Assembly (NCBI GenBank): GCA_016719885.1
Contig: JADJYF010000015.1
Location: 62,001 to 126,000, forward strand
Length of the DNA stretch: 64,000 bases
DNA from: Pseudomonadota bacterium
GTDB lineage: Bacteria; Pseudomonadota; Gammaproteobacteria; Ga0077536
Reading direction: 5' to 3'
Position numbers and translations under genes: made by a program. Below are positions 8,896 through 19,000 of the stretch, one piece after another; position 1 is the stretch's first letter; each line of letters begins with the position of its first letter. The notes beneath the pieces are model-generated. The model ran no database searches, was not told where the DNA came from, and saw nothing but the letters and a program-made list of their open reading frames with translations.

Positions 8896-9957
8896 TCAAG
8901 CCGTGCCCGGCGTCTGCTCCATGAGACCGCCCTGCAGCACATAGGTCTCGAAGCCGCGCTCGCCGAGCAGGAAGGCCGCCGCCGAGCTGCGCCTGCCGGT
9001 ATCGCAATAGACGATGTAGGGCACGTCGGGATTGAGCGTGTCGGTCTTGAGGCGAAGCATGAACAGGGGAATGTTGAGGCTGCCGGGGATGCCGTTGTTC
9101 GAATGCTCGCTTTCCAGTCGCACGTCGAGCAGCTTTGCGCCTTTTGCGACCCGCTCGCGCGCCTGGTCCAGGCTCAGCCAGTTGAGCATCGGCTCCTTCA
9201 GCAGTGCGTTGAAATTCTCCTTGGACAGACGCATCAAGGTGCCGTCGGTCTCCATGGTGATGTTGGCATTACGCTTGGCCTCGGACAGCAATGCTTCCTC
9301 GCCAAATGCATCGCCGTCTTTGAGCGTCGCCAGTACCAGGTCGGTGCCAGTCTTGGACGCGCGCGTCACTTTCGCCCGACCATGCTTGATGATGTAGTAG
9401 AAGTCGCCGTCGTCGCCCTGCTTGATGACCACGTCCCCGGCGCGCACCGGCATTTCCTGCATACGCATGAACATGGCCTGGATGTTGGCCGGCGGCACCT
9501 GCAGGAAGGCCTGCGACTGCAGGATGCGCGTCATCCAGTCGCAGTCGGCGTCGTCGTCGCCTTCACCGATGACGATTTCGTTGACTTCGATGCCGGACAG
9601 CTGGTCCCAGGTCAGCAGGATGTCGAGCAGGTCGCTGTCGAAGCGCGTGATCTTGCACGCGGTCTTGGTGCGCGCGGTCTGTTTGCGCGGCTGCGTATTG
9701 GACAGCGGGTGCTTGGCGACATCGGAGCCACCCCGCACCACCACCACCGCGCCGGCATCGTCGGCCAGGGTCAGTTCGCCTTCGAGCAGATATACCGTCT
9801 TGCGGTCGACATCACCGGCCTTGAAGATGACCTTGCCGGCACCGACTTCCTCGACGTAAGCCTTACCCGAGAGTTCCTGGAAGTTCTCGGCATTGAGCGC
9901 GTTCGGCGGAACCAGCGTCTTGAGGATGTTCTTGTCTACGAGTTGACCGTCTGCCAT
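8896..9957 (-). CDS. double cyclic-nucleotide-binding domain protein with C-terminal rhodanese
   Basis: A cytoplasmic 353-residue protein of three parts. Residues about 20-130 form a degenerate cyclic-nucleotide-binding fold. Residues about 145-260 form a second, with a recognisable phosphate-binding cassette (FGEEALLSEAKRNANITM). Residues about 265-350 are a rhodanese domain with cysteine 318 in the active-site loop CDTGRRSS. There is no DNA-binding helix-turn-helix, so it is not a CRP-type activator; the layout suggests cAMP or cGMP gating of a sulfurtransferase-like activity (inference). It ends 18 bp before the aroE start on the same strand. Two adenylate cyclases lie elsewhere in the window. 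Confidence 0.88.
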   Translation of the reverse strand: MADGQLVDKNILKTLVPPNALNAENFQELSGKAYVEEVGAGKVIFKAGDVDRKTVYLLEGELTLADDAGAVVVVRGGSDVAKHPLSNTQPRKQTARTKTACKITRFDSDLLDILLTWDQLSGIEVNEIVIGEGDDDADCDWMTRILQSQAFLQVPPANIQAMFMRMQEMPVRAGDVVIKQGDDGDFYYIIKHGRAKVTRASKTGTDLVLATLKDGDAFGEEALLSEAKRNANITMETDGTLMRLSKENFNALLKEPMLNWLSLDQARERVAKGAKLLDVRLESEHSNNGIPGSLNIPLFMLRLKTDTLNPDVPYIVYCDTGRRSSAAAFLLGERGFETYVLQGGLMEQTPGTA

Positions 9958-10186
9958 GGATTTTGACTGCTCGGATGAACGCCTGGGCTGCTTGGTGAGA
10001 ACTGCGGTCCTGAGTTTCCGCGACCGCCTCTACGCGAGTGACGGTGACGGAAAAAGTGGCGGCTTCGGAGCACGCCGACCAAGCCCATCCGCTGCGCGAT
10101 CACTGGCTTTCATTGTATGCCGAGTCTGTAAATCATGGGAACGGCTTTATCGCCGCGGTCGCCCGCGCAAGACGCATGTCGCGCCC

Positions 10187-10224
10187 GGGGCATGGCGCCG
10201 CGCGACAGCGCCGCGCCATGCCCC
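10187..10224 (-). terminator. long GC hairpin after amtB
   Basis: GGGGCATGGCG (10187-10197) and CGCCATGCCCC (10214-10224) form a perfect 11-bp stem, 12 with the next pair, beginning about 8 nt beyond the amtB stop. There is no T tract on the minus strand, so it may act as a transcript-stabilising hairpin or an atypical terminator. The rest of the 275-bp gap between amtB and the CNB-rhodanese gene shows nothing clear. Confidence 0.5.
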
Positions 10225-10232
10225 GCGAGCCG

Positions 10233-11510
10233 TCAAAGGATGTAACCGCGCTCGTCGTGTTCGCCGAGATCCAGGCCTTCGGTCTCGGTTTCCGGCGCGA
10301 CACGCAGGCCGACCACGGCTTGAGTCAGCTTCAACAGGATGAAGGTCAGCGCCGCGCAATACGCGCCGATGCTCACGATGCCGATGAGTTGCACCGTCAC
10401 CTGGTGACCGAGGCTGACGCCCTCGGCCAGGCCCTTGCCGCCGAACTCGCTGGCCACCACCACGCCGGCCAGGAAGGTTCCAAGGATGCCTCCCACACCG
10501 TGGACGGGAAAAACGTCCAGTGAATCGTCGATACGCAATACGCGCTTGACCAGCTGCGTGCTGAAGTAACAGACCACGCCCGCGGTCAGACCGATCAGCA
10601 GCGCGCCCAGGGGACCGGCCACGCCGGACGCCGGAGTGATGGTGCCGAGGCCCGCCACCATGCCGGTGACGATGCCCAGCACGCTGGGCTTGCCGTGCTT
10701 GATCCATTCGATGGTCATCCAGGCCAGCGAACCCGAGGCCGCCGCGATATGGGTGACCAACATGGCCATGCCGGCATCACCGTTGACCGCCACCGCGCTG
10801 CCGGCGTTGAAGCCGAACCAACCCACCCACAGCATCGAGGCGCCGGTCACCGTCATGGTCAGGTTGTGGGGCGGCATCGCCGTCTGCGGAAAGCCGCGCC
10901 GGTTGCCAAGCATCAGGGCCGCCACCAACGATGCAATGCCGGCATTGATGTGCACCACCGTGCCGCCTGCGAAATCCAGCAGGCCCATCTGCATGAGCCA
11001 GCCGTTGCCCCACACCCAGTGACACACCGGCACGTAGACCAGCATCACCCACAGCGTACTGAACAGCAGCACGGCGGAGAATTTCATGCGCTCCGCGTAG
11101 CCACCGACCACCAGCGCCGGCGTGATGATGGCGAAGGTCATCTGGAACATCAGGAACACGGACTCGGGGATGGTGCCGCTCAGGCTTTCACGCGTGATGC
11201 CCGCCAGCAGGAACTTGCCGCCACCGATGAATTTGTTCCACTCGCCGCCGTCGCCGAACGCGAGTCCGTAGCCCGCCACCACCCACAGCAGCGTGACCAC
11301 GCAGGTCAAGGCGAAGCACTGCATGAGTATCGACAGTACGTTCTTGCTGCGTACCAGGCCGCCGTAGAACAAGGCGAGGCCCGGCAAGGTCATGAACAGG
11401 ACAAGAGCCGTCGCTGTCAGCATCCAGGCGCCGTCACCGCCGTTCAGGCCTTCAGCACTGGCCGCCCACGGTATGGCGGCAAAAACCAACCCGAGCAGAA
11501 TGCGCGACAT
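10233..11510 (-). CDS. amtB: ammonium transporter AmtB
   Basis: Inner-membrane trimeric ammonium channel. The 425-residue protein has a cleavable-looking signal peptide (end AASAEG), then eleven hydrophobic segments. Seen: family motifs LPGLALFYGGLVRSKN and DDSLDVFPVHGVGGILGTF, and the pore twin histidines in VPVCHWVWGNGW and LVTHIAAASG. It is the last gene of the minus-strand set torF-glnK-amtB. The unusually long 314-bp gap to glnK may carry its own signals, but I found no second sigma-54 site there. Confidence 0.96.
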   Translation of the reverse strand: MSRILLGLVFAAIPWAASAEGLNGGDGAWMLTATALVLFMTLPGLALFYGGLVRSKNVLSILMQCFALTCVVTLLWVVAGYGLAFGDGGEWNKFIGGGKFLLAGITRESLSGTIPESVFLMFQMTFAIITPALVVGGYAERMKFSAVLLFSTLWVMLVYVPVCHWVWGNGWLMQMGLLDFAGGTVVHINAGIASLVAALMLGNRRGFPQTAMPPHNLTMTVTGASMLWVGWFGFNAGSAVAVNGDAGMAMLVTHIAAASGSLAWMTIEWIKHGKPSVLGIVTGMVAGLGTITPASGVAGPLGALLIGLTAGVVCYFSTQLVKRVLRIDDSLDVFPVHGVGGILGTFLAGVVVASEFGGKGLAEGVSLGHQVTVQLIGIVSIGAYCAALTFILLKLTQAVVGLRVAPETETEGLDLGEHDERGYIL

Positions 11511-11824
11511 GGGAGTCCTCCCCGAAGAACTGTTGTTATTGGCGTCTCACCGCTGCCATGCGACGGGCAGCCCCCGAGGGCGAGACTCGTGTCCGGTGAT
11601 GCCGGGGTGCGTGACGGGCCTGCAATTGAAGCTCGTCGCGCCCAAGATCCGCGGGCATCGTCCGCATCGACCACATCGGCGTGCCGTGCGCCCACCCAAG
11701 GTTCACGGCCGTGATGCGATTCAATTCTGCAGTGTTTCGCGGTCGACCCGGCGTGGGCCGGCCGCGGTCAGTGTTTGTTTGGAGCGCGCCTTCAGTGGCG
11801 GCTCGTGATCCTGGAGATCGCGAC
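11511..11824 (-). other. 314-bp glnK-amtB spacer
   Basis: An unusually long gap for a glnK-amtB pair. I looked on the minus strand for a sigma-54 motif, a strong hairpin or a small gene and found none convincing. Small overlapping open frames here resemble nothing. Confidence 0.5.
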
Positions 11825-12289
<465 letters not shown>

Positions 12290-13105
12290 TTACCAGACGC
12301 TGGATACCGCGAACACCACGCCTTCGCACATGCCAGCCTTGCCGGTCACGTCGGTGCAACCGCCATCGGCGTCGTTCCACGACACGTTGAAGTTGAGCTT
12401 GCCGACGGCCTTGCTGACGCCAATCGAGTAGTGGACGTAGTCGTAACCGTCTATGGCGCCGGTGGTCTTGTCGCCCTCGACCGTCAGGTAGCCGACCGTG
12501 GCCGCCAGGCCCACGTCGTAAGGCAGCGTCACGCCGAAGTTGCCGTAGCCGTACACGCTGTCGCCGTCCTCGCCGAAGTAATCCGGCGAATAGAACACGC
12601 CGCCTTTCACGACCGGGCTGTAGGTGGCCCCGGTAAAGGCGTAGCTGGTCTTGAAATAGACCTCGGCGTAGTTGTACTCGGCACCGTTGGTGGTCACCAC
12701 GCCGTTCTTGATGATCTTGCCGTCTTCGTTCTGGCCCGGGTAAGAGTAGTAGATACCGCCGATATCCCAACCCACGCCGTTGGCGAGGGCGCCGGCGAAG
12801 CCGCCGTAGTAGTCGAGTTCGACAGAAGCGCGATTGTTGGTCTGGATGGCCGGGCTGTTCGGCACCGCCAGTTCGACGTTCGACGCCCATGCACCTGCGT
12901 AAAAGCCCACCGGCGCGTACTGGTAGTCGAATCCACCCTGGATGGCCGGACCGTTATCGGTCTGGGTGATACCGCGGAACATGTAGTTCGTGGTCAGGGC
13001 GACGTTGGCGGCGAATACGTGGGCCGAGGAGGCCTCTTCCGCGTTTGCTGCCATCGTCGCGCTTGCCAGCGCGACGGCCGCGCCAATTGCACTGAGCTTA
13101 TTCAT
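12290..13105 (-). CDS. TorF-family putative outer-membrane porin
   Basis: About 271 residues: a signal peptide ending MAANAEE, then a beta-barrel-like protein with alternating aromatic strands (TTNYMFRGITQTDNGPAIQG is the family signature) and a terminal tryptophan, as in outer-membrane barrels. A cysteine pair near the C-terminus (GCTDVTGKAGMC) may form a disulfide. Start choice: GGAGG lies 11 nt upstream of this ATG; a GTG three bases earlier and an ATG nine bases earlier are also possible. It precedes glnK and shares the sigma-54 promoter, so a role in uptake under nitrogen limitation is inferred. Confidence 0.88.
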   Translation of the reverse strand: MNKLSAIGAAVALASATMAANAEEASSAHVFAANVALTTNYMFRGITQTDNGPAIQGGFDYQYAPVGFYAGAWASNVELAVPNSPAIQTNNRASVELDYYGGFAGALANGVGWDIGGIYYSYPGQNEDGKIIKNGVVTTNGAEYNYAEVYFKTSYAFTGATYSPVVKGGVFYSPDYFGEDGDSVYGYGNFGVTLPYDVGLAATVGYLTVEGDKTTGAIDGYDYVHYSIGVSKAVGKLNFNVSWNDADGGCTDVTGKAGMCEGVVFAVSSVW

Positions 13106-13189
13106 CACTTTCATTTCCTCCGGACATTCAAAAACTGGTTGCTTCGCTGCGCGCTCCCGGGAGCGGCTGAAAAAGCTGTTGGCCCACCT

Positions 13190-13206
13190 ATGCACCATGT
13201 GTGCCA
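13190..13206 (-). promoter_or_regulatory. sigma-54 promoter of torF-glnK-amtB
   Basis: Minus strand reads TGGCACACATGGTGCAT: the -24 element TGGCAC and -12 element TGCA, with exactly 10 nt between the invariant GG and GC. Transcription would start near 13180, giving a leader of about 75 nt before the torF start. RpoN control of glnK-amtB is well established in Proteobacteria. Confidence 0.85.
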
Positions 13207-13324
13207 TGGATAAAATAATAATTTAAAATTTTATAGTTACAAGATCTTTGTAAAGAATGATCTCAGAAAATGTGATGAACTTTCATTGCCCGGCGCACCA
13301 GCGCGAAGCAGTTCCGTCGTGATT

Positions 13325-13339
13325 GCACTGCTGCGGTGC
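13325..13339. promoter_or_regulatory. NtrC-type upstream activator site
   Basis: GCAC-N7-GTGC dyad (GCACTGCTGCGGTGC), matching the NtrC consensus half-sites and spacing. It lies about 145 bp upstream of the predicted sigma-54 start, a normal enhancer distance. A second half-like GCACCA lies near 13295, and the DNA between is A/T-rich enough to bend. Confidence 0.65.
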
Positions 13340-13403
13340 GATTTGGAGACTGGCGGGGGGCGCGGTCGGGCTTTACGCTTGGCGGACAAACGAGGATTGC
13401 GTG

Positions 13404-13655
13404 GTGATTGATTTGAAGAGCATCGAGGCCATGGCGGAGCGCATCGGCGCCCTGCTGCCGGCCGACCTGACGGCGCTGCGCGCCGAGTTCAAGACCAACG
13501 TCAAGGCCGTGCTGGAAGCGAGCCTGACGCGGATGGACGTGGTGACGCGCGAGGAATTCGACGCGCAGAGCGCGCTGCTGCGCCGTACCCGGGAGAAACT
13601 CGACAGGCTGGAAAAGCTGCTGACGGAGCGGGACACCGGCACGCCGCCCGGCTGA
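13404..13655 (+). CDS. ubiK: ubiquinone-biosynthesis accessory factor UbiK
   Basis: An 83-residue coiled-coil protein of the UbiK/YqiC (BMFP) family, which helps the ubiquinone assembly complex. Seen: the short N-terminal amphipathic helix (VIDLKSIEAMAERIG), then the conserved LTRMDVVTREEFDAQSALLRRTREKL block. The start is a GTG at 13404 with GAGG eight bases upstream; a GTG one codon earlier is possible. A longer upstream reading would overlap the NtrC site and lacks similarity. It sits next to comM, as in many Gammaproteobacteria. Confidence 0.9.
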   Translation: MIDLKSIEAMAERIGALLPADLTALRAEFKTNVKAVLEASLTRMDVVTREEFDAQSALLRRTREKLDRLEKLLTERDTGTPPG

Positions 13656-13764
13656 ACGCTGGAGATTTCGTTCGACGCGGGGCGGCGCGCGCCGCTAGAC
13701 TGGTGCCGCGTCGGATTTGTCCACCACGCCTCGCAGGACGCGAGGCCAGAAATGCAGGGATCGC

Positions 13765-15279
13765 ATGTCCATCGCTCTTGCCCATACCCGCTGCCAGGAC
13801 GGCTTGGACGCCCTGGCGATCTGCGTCGAAACCCATCTTTCCAACGGCCTGCCGTCGTTCACCATCGTCGGCCTGCCGGAAACCGCCGTGCGCGAAAGCC
13901 GCGAGCGCGTGCGATGTGCGTTGATCAACTCGGGGTTCGAATTTCCGCAGCGGCGCATTACCGTCAACCTCGCGCCCGGCGACATTCCCAAGGAAGGTAC
14001 GCGCTTCGATCTGGCCATTGCCATCGGCATTCTGGCCGCCTCCCACCAGATCCCGCCGGCGCCGCTGGCGAACGCTGAATTCATAGGCGAACTGGCCCTG
14101 GACGGTGGTTTACGCGCCGTCGGTTCGACGCTGGCGGCGGCGCTGGCTGCGCGCGACGCCGGCCACAGCGTGTTTGTCGCGGCCGCGGACGCCGACGAAG
14201 CGGCGCTCATCGAGGGCGCCGAAGTGCACGAAGCGGCGACCCTGCGCGATGTGTGTCTGCACCTTCAGGGGCAGGCCCGCCTGCCTGCCCGCGCGTCACC
14301 GCCGCGCGCGGTGTCCATCTCCGGGTTGCCGGATCTCGCGGATGTCATCGGCCAGCCGCGCGCACGGCGTGCGCTCGAAATCGCCGCCAGCGGTGGTCAC
14401 AACCTGTTGCTCATCGGCCCGCCCGGGACTGGCAAAACCATGCTCGCGATGCGCATGGCGGGGCTCCTGCCGCCGCTGGCCGAAGACCAGGCGCTCACCG
14501 TGGCGGCCATTCACTCGGTGGCCGGACAAGCCTCGCGCCTGCATGACTGGCTGGCGCCGCCGTTCCGCGCGCCTCACCATTCGGCCTCGGCCGTGGCCCT
14601 GGTCGGCGGCGGACGCGTTCCCCGTCCCGGAGAAATCTCGCTTGCCCACAATGGCGTGCTGTTCCTCGACGAGTTGCCGGAATTCGAACGGCGCGCGCTC
14701 GAAGCGCTGCGCGAACCGCTCGAGTCCGGCTACATCACCGTGGCACGCGCGGCGCGGGCGGCGCGCTTTCCGGCCAACTTCCAGCTGGTCGCGGCCATGA
14801 ATCCCTGTCCCTGCGGCTTCCATGGCGACACGCGCAAGCCGTGCATCTGCACGCCGGAACGCGTCGCGGCCTACCGCGCGCGCATCTCCGGGCCGCTCGC
14901 CGAGCGCATCGATTTGCACGTCGAAGTACCGCGCCAGACCGAGGAACTTCTCGCTGCGGCCGCGCCGCGCGGAGAATCCAGCGCCGACGTGCGTACACGC
15001 GTCGGCGCATTGCGCGAACGGCAGATCGCGCTGCGCGGTGCCCTGAACGGGCAGCTGTCGAGCACACAACTGCTGAGCGCCTGCGCCGTCGCGCCCACCG
15101 CGCGTGAACTCCTGGCGCAAGCACTGGACCGCCTGGGGCTGAGCGCGCGCGGCTATCACAAGGTACTGCGCATTGCGCTCACCATCGCCGACATGAGCGG
15201 CGCGACCACGATCGAAGAAACGCATATCGGCGAAGCAATCGGCTATCGAGCGCTCGATCGAAGGATTGCGCCCAAGTGA
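13765..15279 (+). CDS. comM: YifB/ComM-family AAA+ ATPase (Mg-chelatase-like)
   Basis: Hexameric helicase-like ATPase that supports branch migration during natural transformation. The 504-residue protein starts MSIALAHTRCQDG, after AGGGA in the leader. Seen: N-terminal Lon-like domain (LPSFTIVGLPETAVRESRERV), Walker A GPPGTGKTM, Walker B VLFLDELPEF, the cysteine cluster NPCPCGFHGDTRKPC, and the C-terminal Mg-chelatase helical domain. Upstream in-frame codons lack family similarity. Nothing is missing. Confidence 0.94.
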   Translation: MSIALAHTRCQDGLDALAICVETHLSNGLPSFTIVGLPETAVRESRERVRCALINSGFEFPQRRITVNLAPGDIPKEGTRFDLAIAIGILAASHQIPPAPLANAEFIGELALDGGLRAVGSTLAAALAARDAGHSVFVAAADADEAALIEGAEVHEAATLRDVCLHLQGQARLPARASPPRAVSISGLPDLADVIGQPRARRALEIAASGGHNLLLIGPPGTGKTMLAMRMAGLLPPLAEDQALTVAAIHSVAGQASRLHDWLAPPFRAPHHSASAVALVGGGRVPRPGEISLAHNGVLFLDELPEFERRALEALREPLESGYITVARAARAARFPANFQLVAAMNPCPCGFHGDTRKPCICTPERVAAYRARISGPLAERIDLHVEVPRQTEELLAAAAPRGESSADVRTRVGALRERQIALRGALNGQLSSTQLLSACAVAPTARELLAQALDRLGLSARGYHKVLRIALTIADMSGATTIEETHIGEAIGYRALDRRIAPK

Positions 15280-15367
15280 AGGGTGCCACGCCTGTTCGGC
15301 ATGCGCCTCGACCGGACGCTGCCAGGGACGGGCTGAACGCGCTTGGCCTGCTGCAGAGCGTCTCCGC

Positions 15368-15496
15368 CTACGAGGCCTCGCTGCGGCATCTGGTGGACTT
15401 CCCGGGCCTGTTGATGAACGGCATGCTGTCGCTGCTCCTGTTCGCGGCACCACGGAAGCCACTACCGATGACCACGACGTCGAAGGGCTCCTTCAT
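15368..15496 (-). pseudogene. 5' fragment of a FAD-dependent (GMC-type) oxidoreductase gene
   Basis: The minus-strand frame begins MKEPFDVVVIGSGFRGA, a typical FAD-binding Rossmann start (GSGxxG), but similarity stops within about 17 codons and the frame ends after 42. This looks like the beginning of a FAD/GMC oxidoreductase gene broken by a deletion. It lies just downstream of the GST remnant on the same strand. Confidence 0.55.
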
Positions 15497-15519
15497 GCGT
15501 GCGTGCTCGAGCCGGGAGT

Positions 15520-15835
15520 TCAGCCTGTCCACTTCAATGACGTAGCGGACGGGTGAATGCGCGCCTGCACCGAGGTCCGCGCGTTGATCCGGTCGAACCA
15601 CGCGGACACACGACACAGGCTGCGGTCCAGGGGCTGACCGGCGTCCTTCATGAAGTCCATCACCGTGAACAAGGGTATGTCGGCAAGACTGAAACGCTCG
15701 CCGGCAATGTAATCGCGCCCAGCGATGAGGCCATCGAGCTATCGCAAGCCGCCCTGTGCCTTGTGTTTCAGATCGTCGGCCGCGTGCGGAATGCAGTCCA
15801 CACGCGACTTGAACAGTTCGTAGCCTTCGCCTGGG
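15520..15835 (-). pseudogene. glutathione S-transferase C-terminal remnant with internal stop
   Basis: The minus strand reads a GST C-terminal domain: GYELFKSRVDCIPHAADDL, then a TAG stop (15739-15741), then LDGLIAGRDYIAGERFSLADI (the conserved ERFxLADI motif) and a helical end SAWFDRINAR. The N-terminal thioredoxin-like half is absent. A nonsense mutation and truncation make it a pseudogene. Confidence 0.7.
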
Positions 15836-16024
15836 GTGCGCGGTGCTGTTGGTTTTCCTGGTTGTGCAGGTGGGTTGCAATGACGGCCGCTACTGGAAAC
15901 GCGTACGCACGCAACTTAAGTTAAGCCGTGAAAGTGTCGATTCAGACGCCAGATTCATTCCACCGTGTTCCGCACCACGATAACTCATGCACCGCCGATC
16001 ATTTAGTCGCCAAGGAATACCCCT

Positions 16025-19000
16025 ATGATTGACCTGTGGATTCTCGGTCGACCGACAACATCTCGCATTACCGTGGCAACATTTGCCGTGGGCTTCTTTC
16101 TGGCAACTTTTGCTCACACAGCGGCTTGGGCAGACGCAGGCAACGGCGGTTCCACCTTTCCCGATAGTAACGGTGGCCTCGGCGGAACAGGCACTGGCGC
16201 GACCATCGGCAATGACGGAACGGCCGGCGTCAATGGCGGTGGTGGTGGCGGCGGTGGCGGAGCCGGTGGTGGCGCCGGTGGAGATGGATTTGGCGCTGGC
16301 GGTACCGGCGGCCTCGGAGGCACTTTGATAAGCCCCAACGGGGGTAATGGCGACCCCGGCGACGCTGGCGGAAACAACGGTGGCGGTGGTGGAGGTGGAG
16401 GCTTCCACGGCCTCGATTCATCGAGCCCATTCAATAACTCCACCACGGTCAATGGTGGTAACGGCGGAACGGGTGGCAACGGCGCGCAGTCAACCGGAGT
16501 TTCGGGAGGAGGCGGAGGTGGTGCCGGTGGCTCTGGCGCGATCACCAGCAGTTCCTCTACCAGCACGAATTCCGGAACCATCACGGGGGGTAACGGCGGC
16601 GCCGGTGGCACGGGCAATCTAGGCTTCTTCATCTTCGGCGCGAGTGGCAATGGCGGCGACGCGGGCGCGGGTGTGAGTTTCACCTCGACTGGCGCCACGT
16701 TCATGAACGTCGCGTCTTCGCCGGGCACCGCCACTGTCCGTGGTGGCGACGGAGGCGCGGGGGGAGCTGATTTCGGCATCGGCCCTGGTTCCCCCGGCGC
16801 CGGCGGCGTGGGTGTCTTGGGGTCAGACCTGACCGTCATCACCAACGGATCGATCAGCGGCGGACTCGGTGGCGATGGCGTCTCACGTGCGAACGCGCTT
16901 GTATTTACCGGTGGCACGAATATTCTCGAACTTCGGTCAGGCTTCTCATTCACCGGTGATGTCGTCGCCAATAGTGCCGCGGACACCCTGCGACTGGGCG
17001 GCACCACCGATGCGACATTCGACCTCAACACCGTGGGCGCGGGTCAACAGTTCCAAAACTTCGGCATTCTCGCCAAGTCAGGCAGCAGTACTTGGACCCT
17101 GACGGGCACATCCACTTTCAGTGGCGGGATCACTGTCAGCGACGGGATCCTTCAGGGATCGACGGACAGCCCTGCAAGGCGCCATCACCAACAACGCTCG
17201 TGTCCGCTTCGACCAATCCGCACTTGGTACCTATGCGGGGGATATGAGCGGAACAGGTGGATTGGCGAAAACCGGCATCGGCACCTTGATTCTTTCTGGG
17301 GCGAACACTTATGCCGGAGGAACGATTATCGACCAGGGAACCCTACAGCTTTCCGGAGGTTCCGCACTTTCTGACACCGGAACAGTCACGCTTGCGAATA
17401 CTGCTGGTGCGCGGCTGGATCTCAATGGCACGAGCGAAACCATTGGCTCGCTTGCGGGCGGCGGCACATCGGGTGGTGAGGTCGCGTTCGGCGGCGCTAC
17501 GTTGACGACGGGCGGCGATAACACAGACACGACATTCGCGGGAGCGCTCACGGGCGCAGGAGGCATTCTGAGCAAGGTTGGCACTGGAACCCAGATCCTC
17601 ACCGGCGCGAACAACTACACGGGCGGTACCACGGTCAGCGGGGGAACGTTGCGCGGCAGCACCGATAGCCTGCAAGGGAACATCCAGAACGACGCCACGC
17701 TGGTCTTTGATCAAGCGGGATCGGGAACATACACCGGTCAGCTTTCGGGTACGGGGAACCTGGTAAAAACCGGGGCGAACCAGCTCGAATTGACTGGAGA
17801 TTCGAGCGGATTTTCAGGCACGACGAACATTGATGGCGGTGAACTGAAACTCAATGGAAGCCTGGCGGGCTCGGGCATTGTCGTCAACAGCGGTGGGCTC
17901 TTGAGCGGCAATGGTGCTGCAGGTTCAGTCACTGTCAATCCTGGAGCGATCATCGCGCCCGGCAACTCGATCGGAAGGCTCAATATCGCCGGCAACTACA
18001 CGCACCTCGGAACTTACCAAGCGGAAATCAACCCGGCAGGCCAAAGCGATCTCCTTTCCATAAGGGGCAACGCAACGCTTAACGGCAATTTATCCGTGGT
18101 CGCCGCGCCAGGGAATTACACCCCGGGATCCCAGTACACAATACTTTCGGCCTCGAAGGTCATCGGTCAATTCGCCTCCGTCACTGATGACTTGCCGCTC
18201 ATTGATGTCGCCGTCAACTACACATCCTCGTCTGTTCTCATCGAGCTGTTGAAAAACTCCGTTGAGTTCACGGACGTTGCATCGAATACCAATCAGTTGG
18301 CGGTGGCCAACGTCCTGGACAATGCAGGCGGCGCCCCGTCACTATCGAATATCGTCCAACAGCTCACGCTTCAGAACGCGGCGGGCGTGCAACGTGGTCT
18401 GCAACAACTCGGCGGCGAAATCGTTGGCAGCTCTGCCTCAATTAAAATCCAGACCACCGATGCCGTACTTCGTACCACGGTGAATCACTTACAGCAACGC
18501 AAGACCGGGCAAACCGGTTTCGTGCCGATGATCGCTAATCAAGATTTTTCTGGCCTTGGGGCTCAAGCAGCGGCACCCGTTGCAAGCGATTCGAGTCCCG
18601 TCAACGGATGGATTCAAGGTATTGGAATCGACGGTCAGGCATCCGGCAACGGCAATTACGCCGGGCTGGATTACGGTGTCGGCGGGACGACGTTTGGATC
18701 TGATAAGCAATTCGATGACACGATCATTGGTGTCGGTGGCGGTTATAGCTATACCGGCGTTGGACAACAGCAGGCCATGGGCGATGCCAGCATCAATTCG
18801 CTGCATCTCAACCTTTATGGCATGCATCACTGGGAATCAGCGTATGTCATTGGCATCATCGGCTACGGGCATGACGAGTTCCTCACCAAACGTAATATCA
18901 ACATTGGCGGGATCCAAAACGTAGCGCGCGGCGACTACGCCGGCGACGAGTTCGTTTCCTACATCGAGAGCGGCCTGAGCTTGGCCATACAGGGCTGGAC

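Noticed and set aside
10010..10523. Plus-strand open frames opposite the end of amtB
   Set aside because: Shadows of amtB and its 3' flank, without start signals or family resemblance.
11511..11824. A second sigma-54 promoter in front of amtB
   Set aside because: No TGGC/TGC pair with the required spacing could be found on the minus strand.
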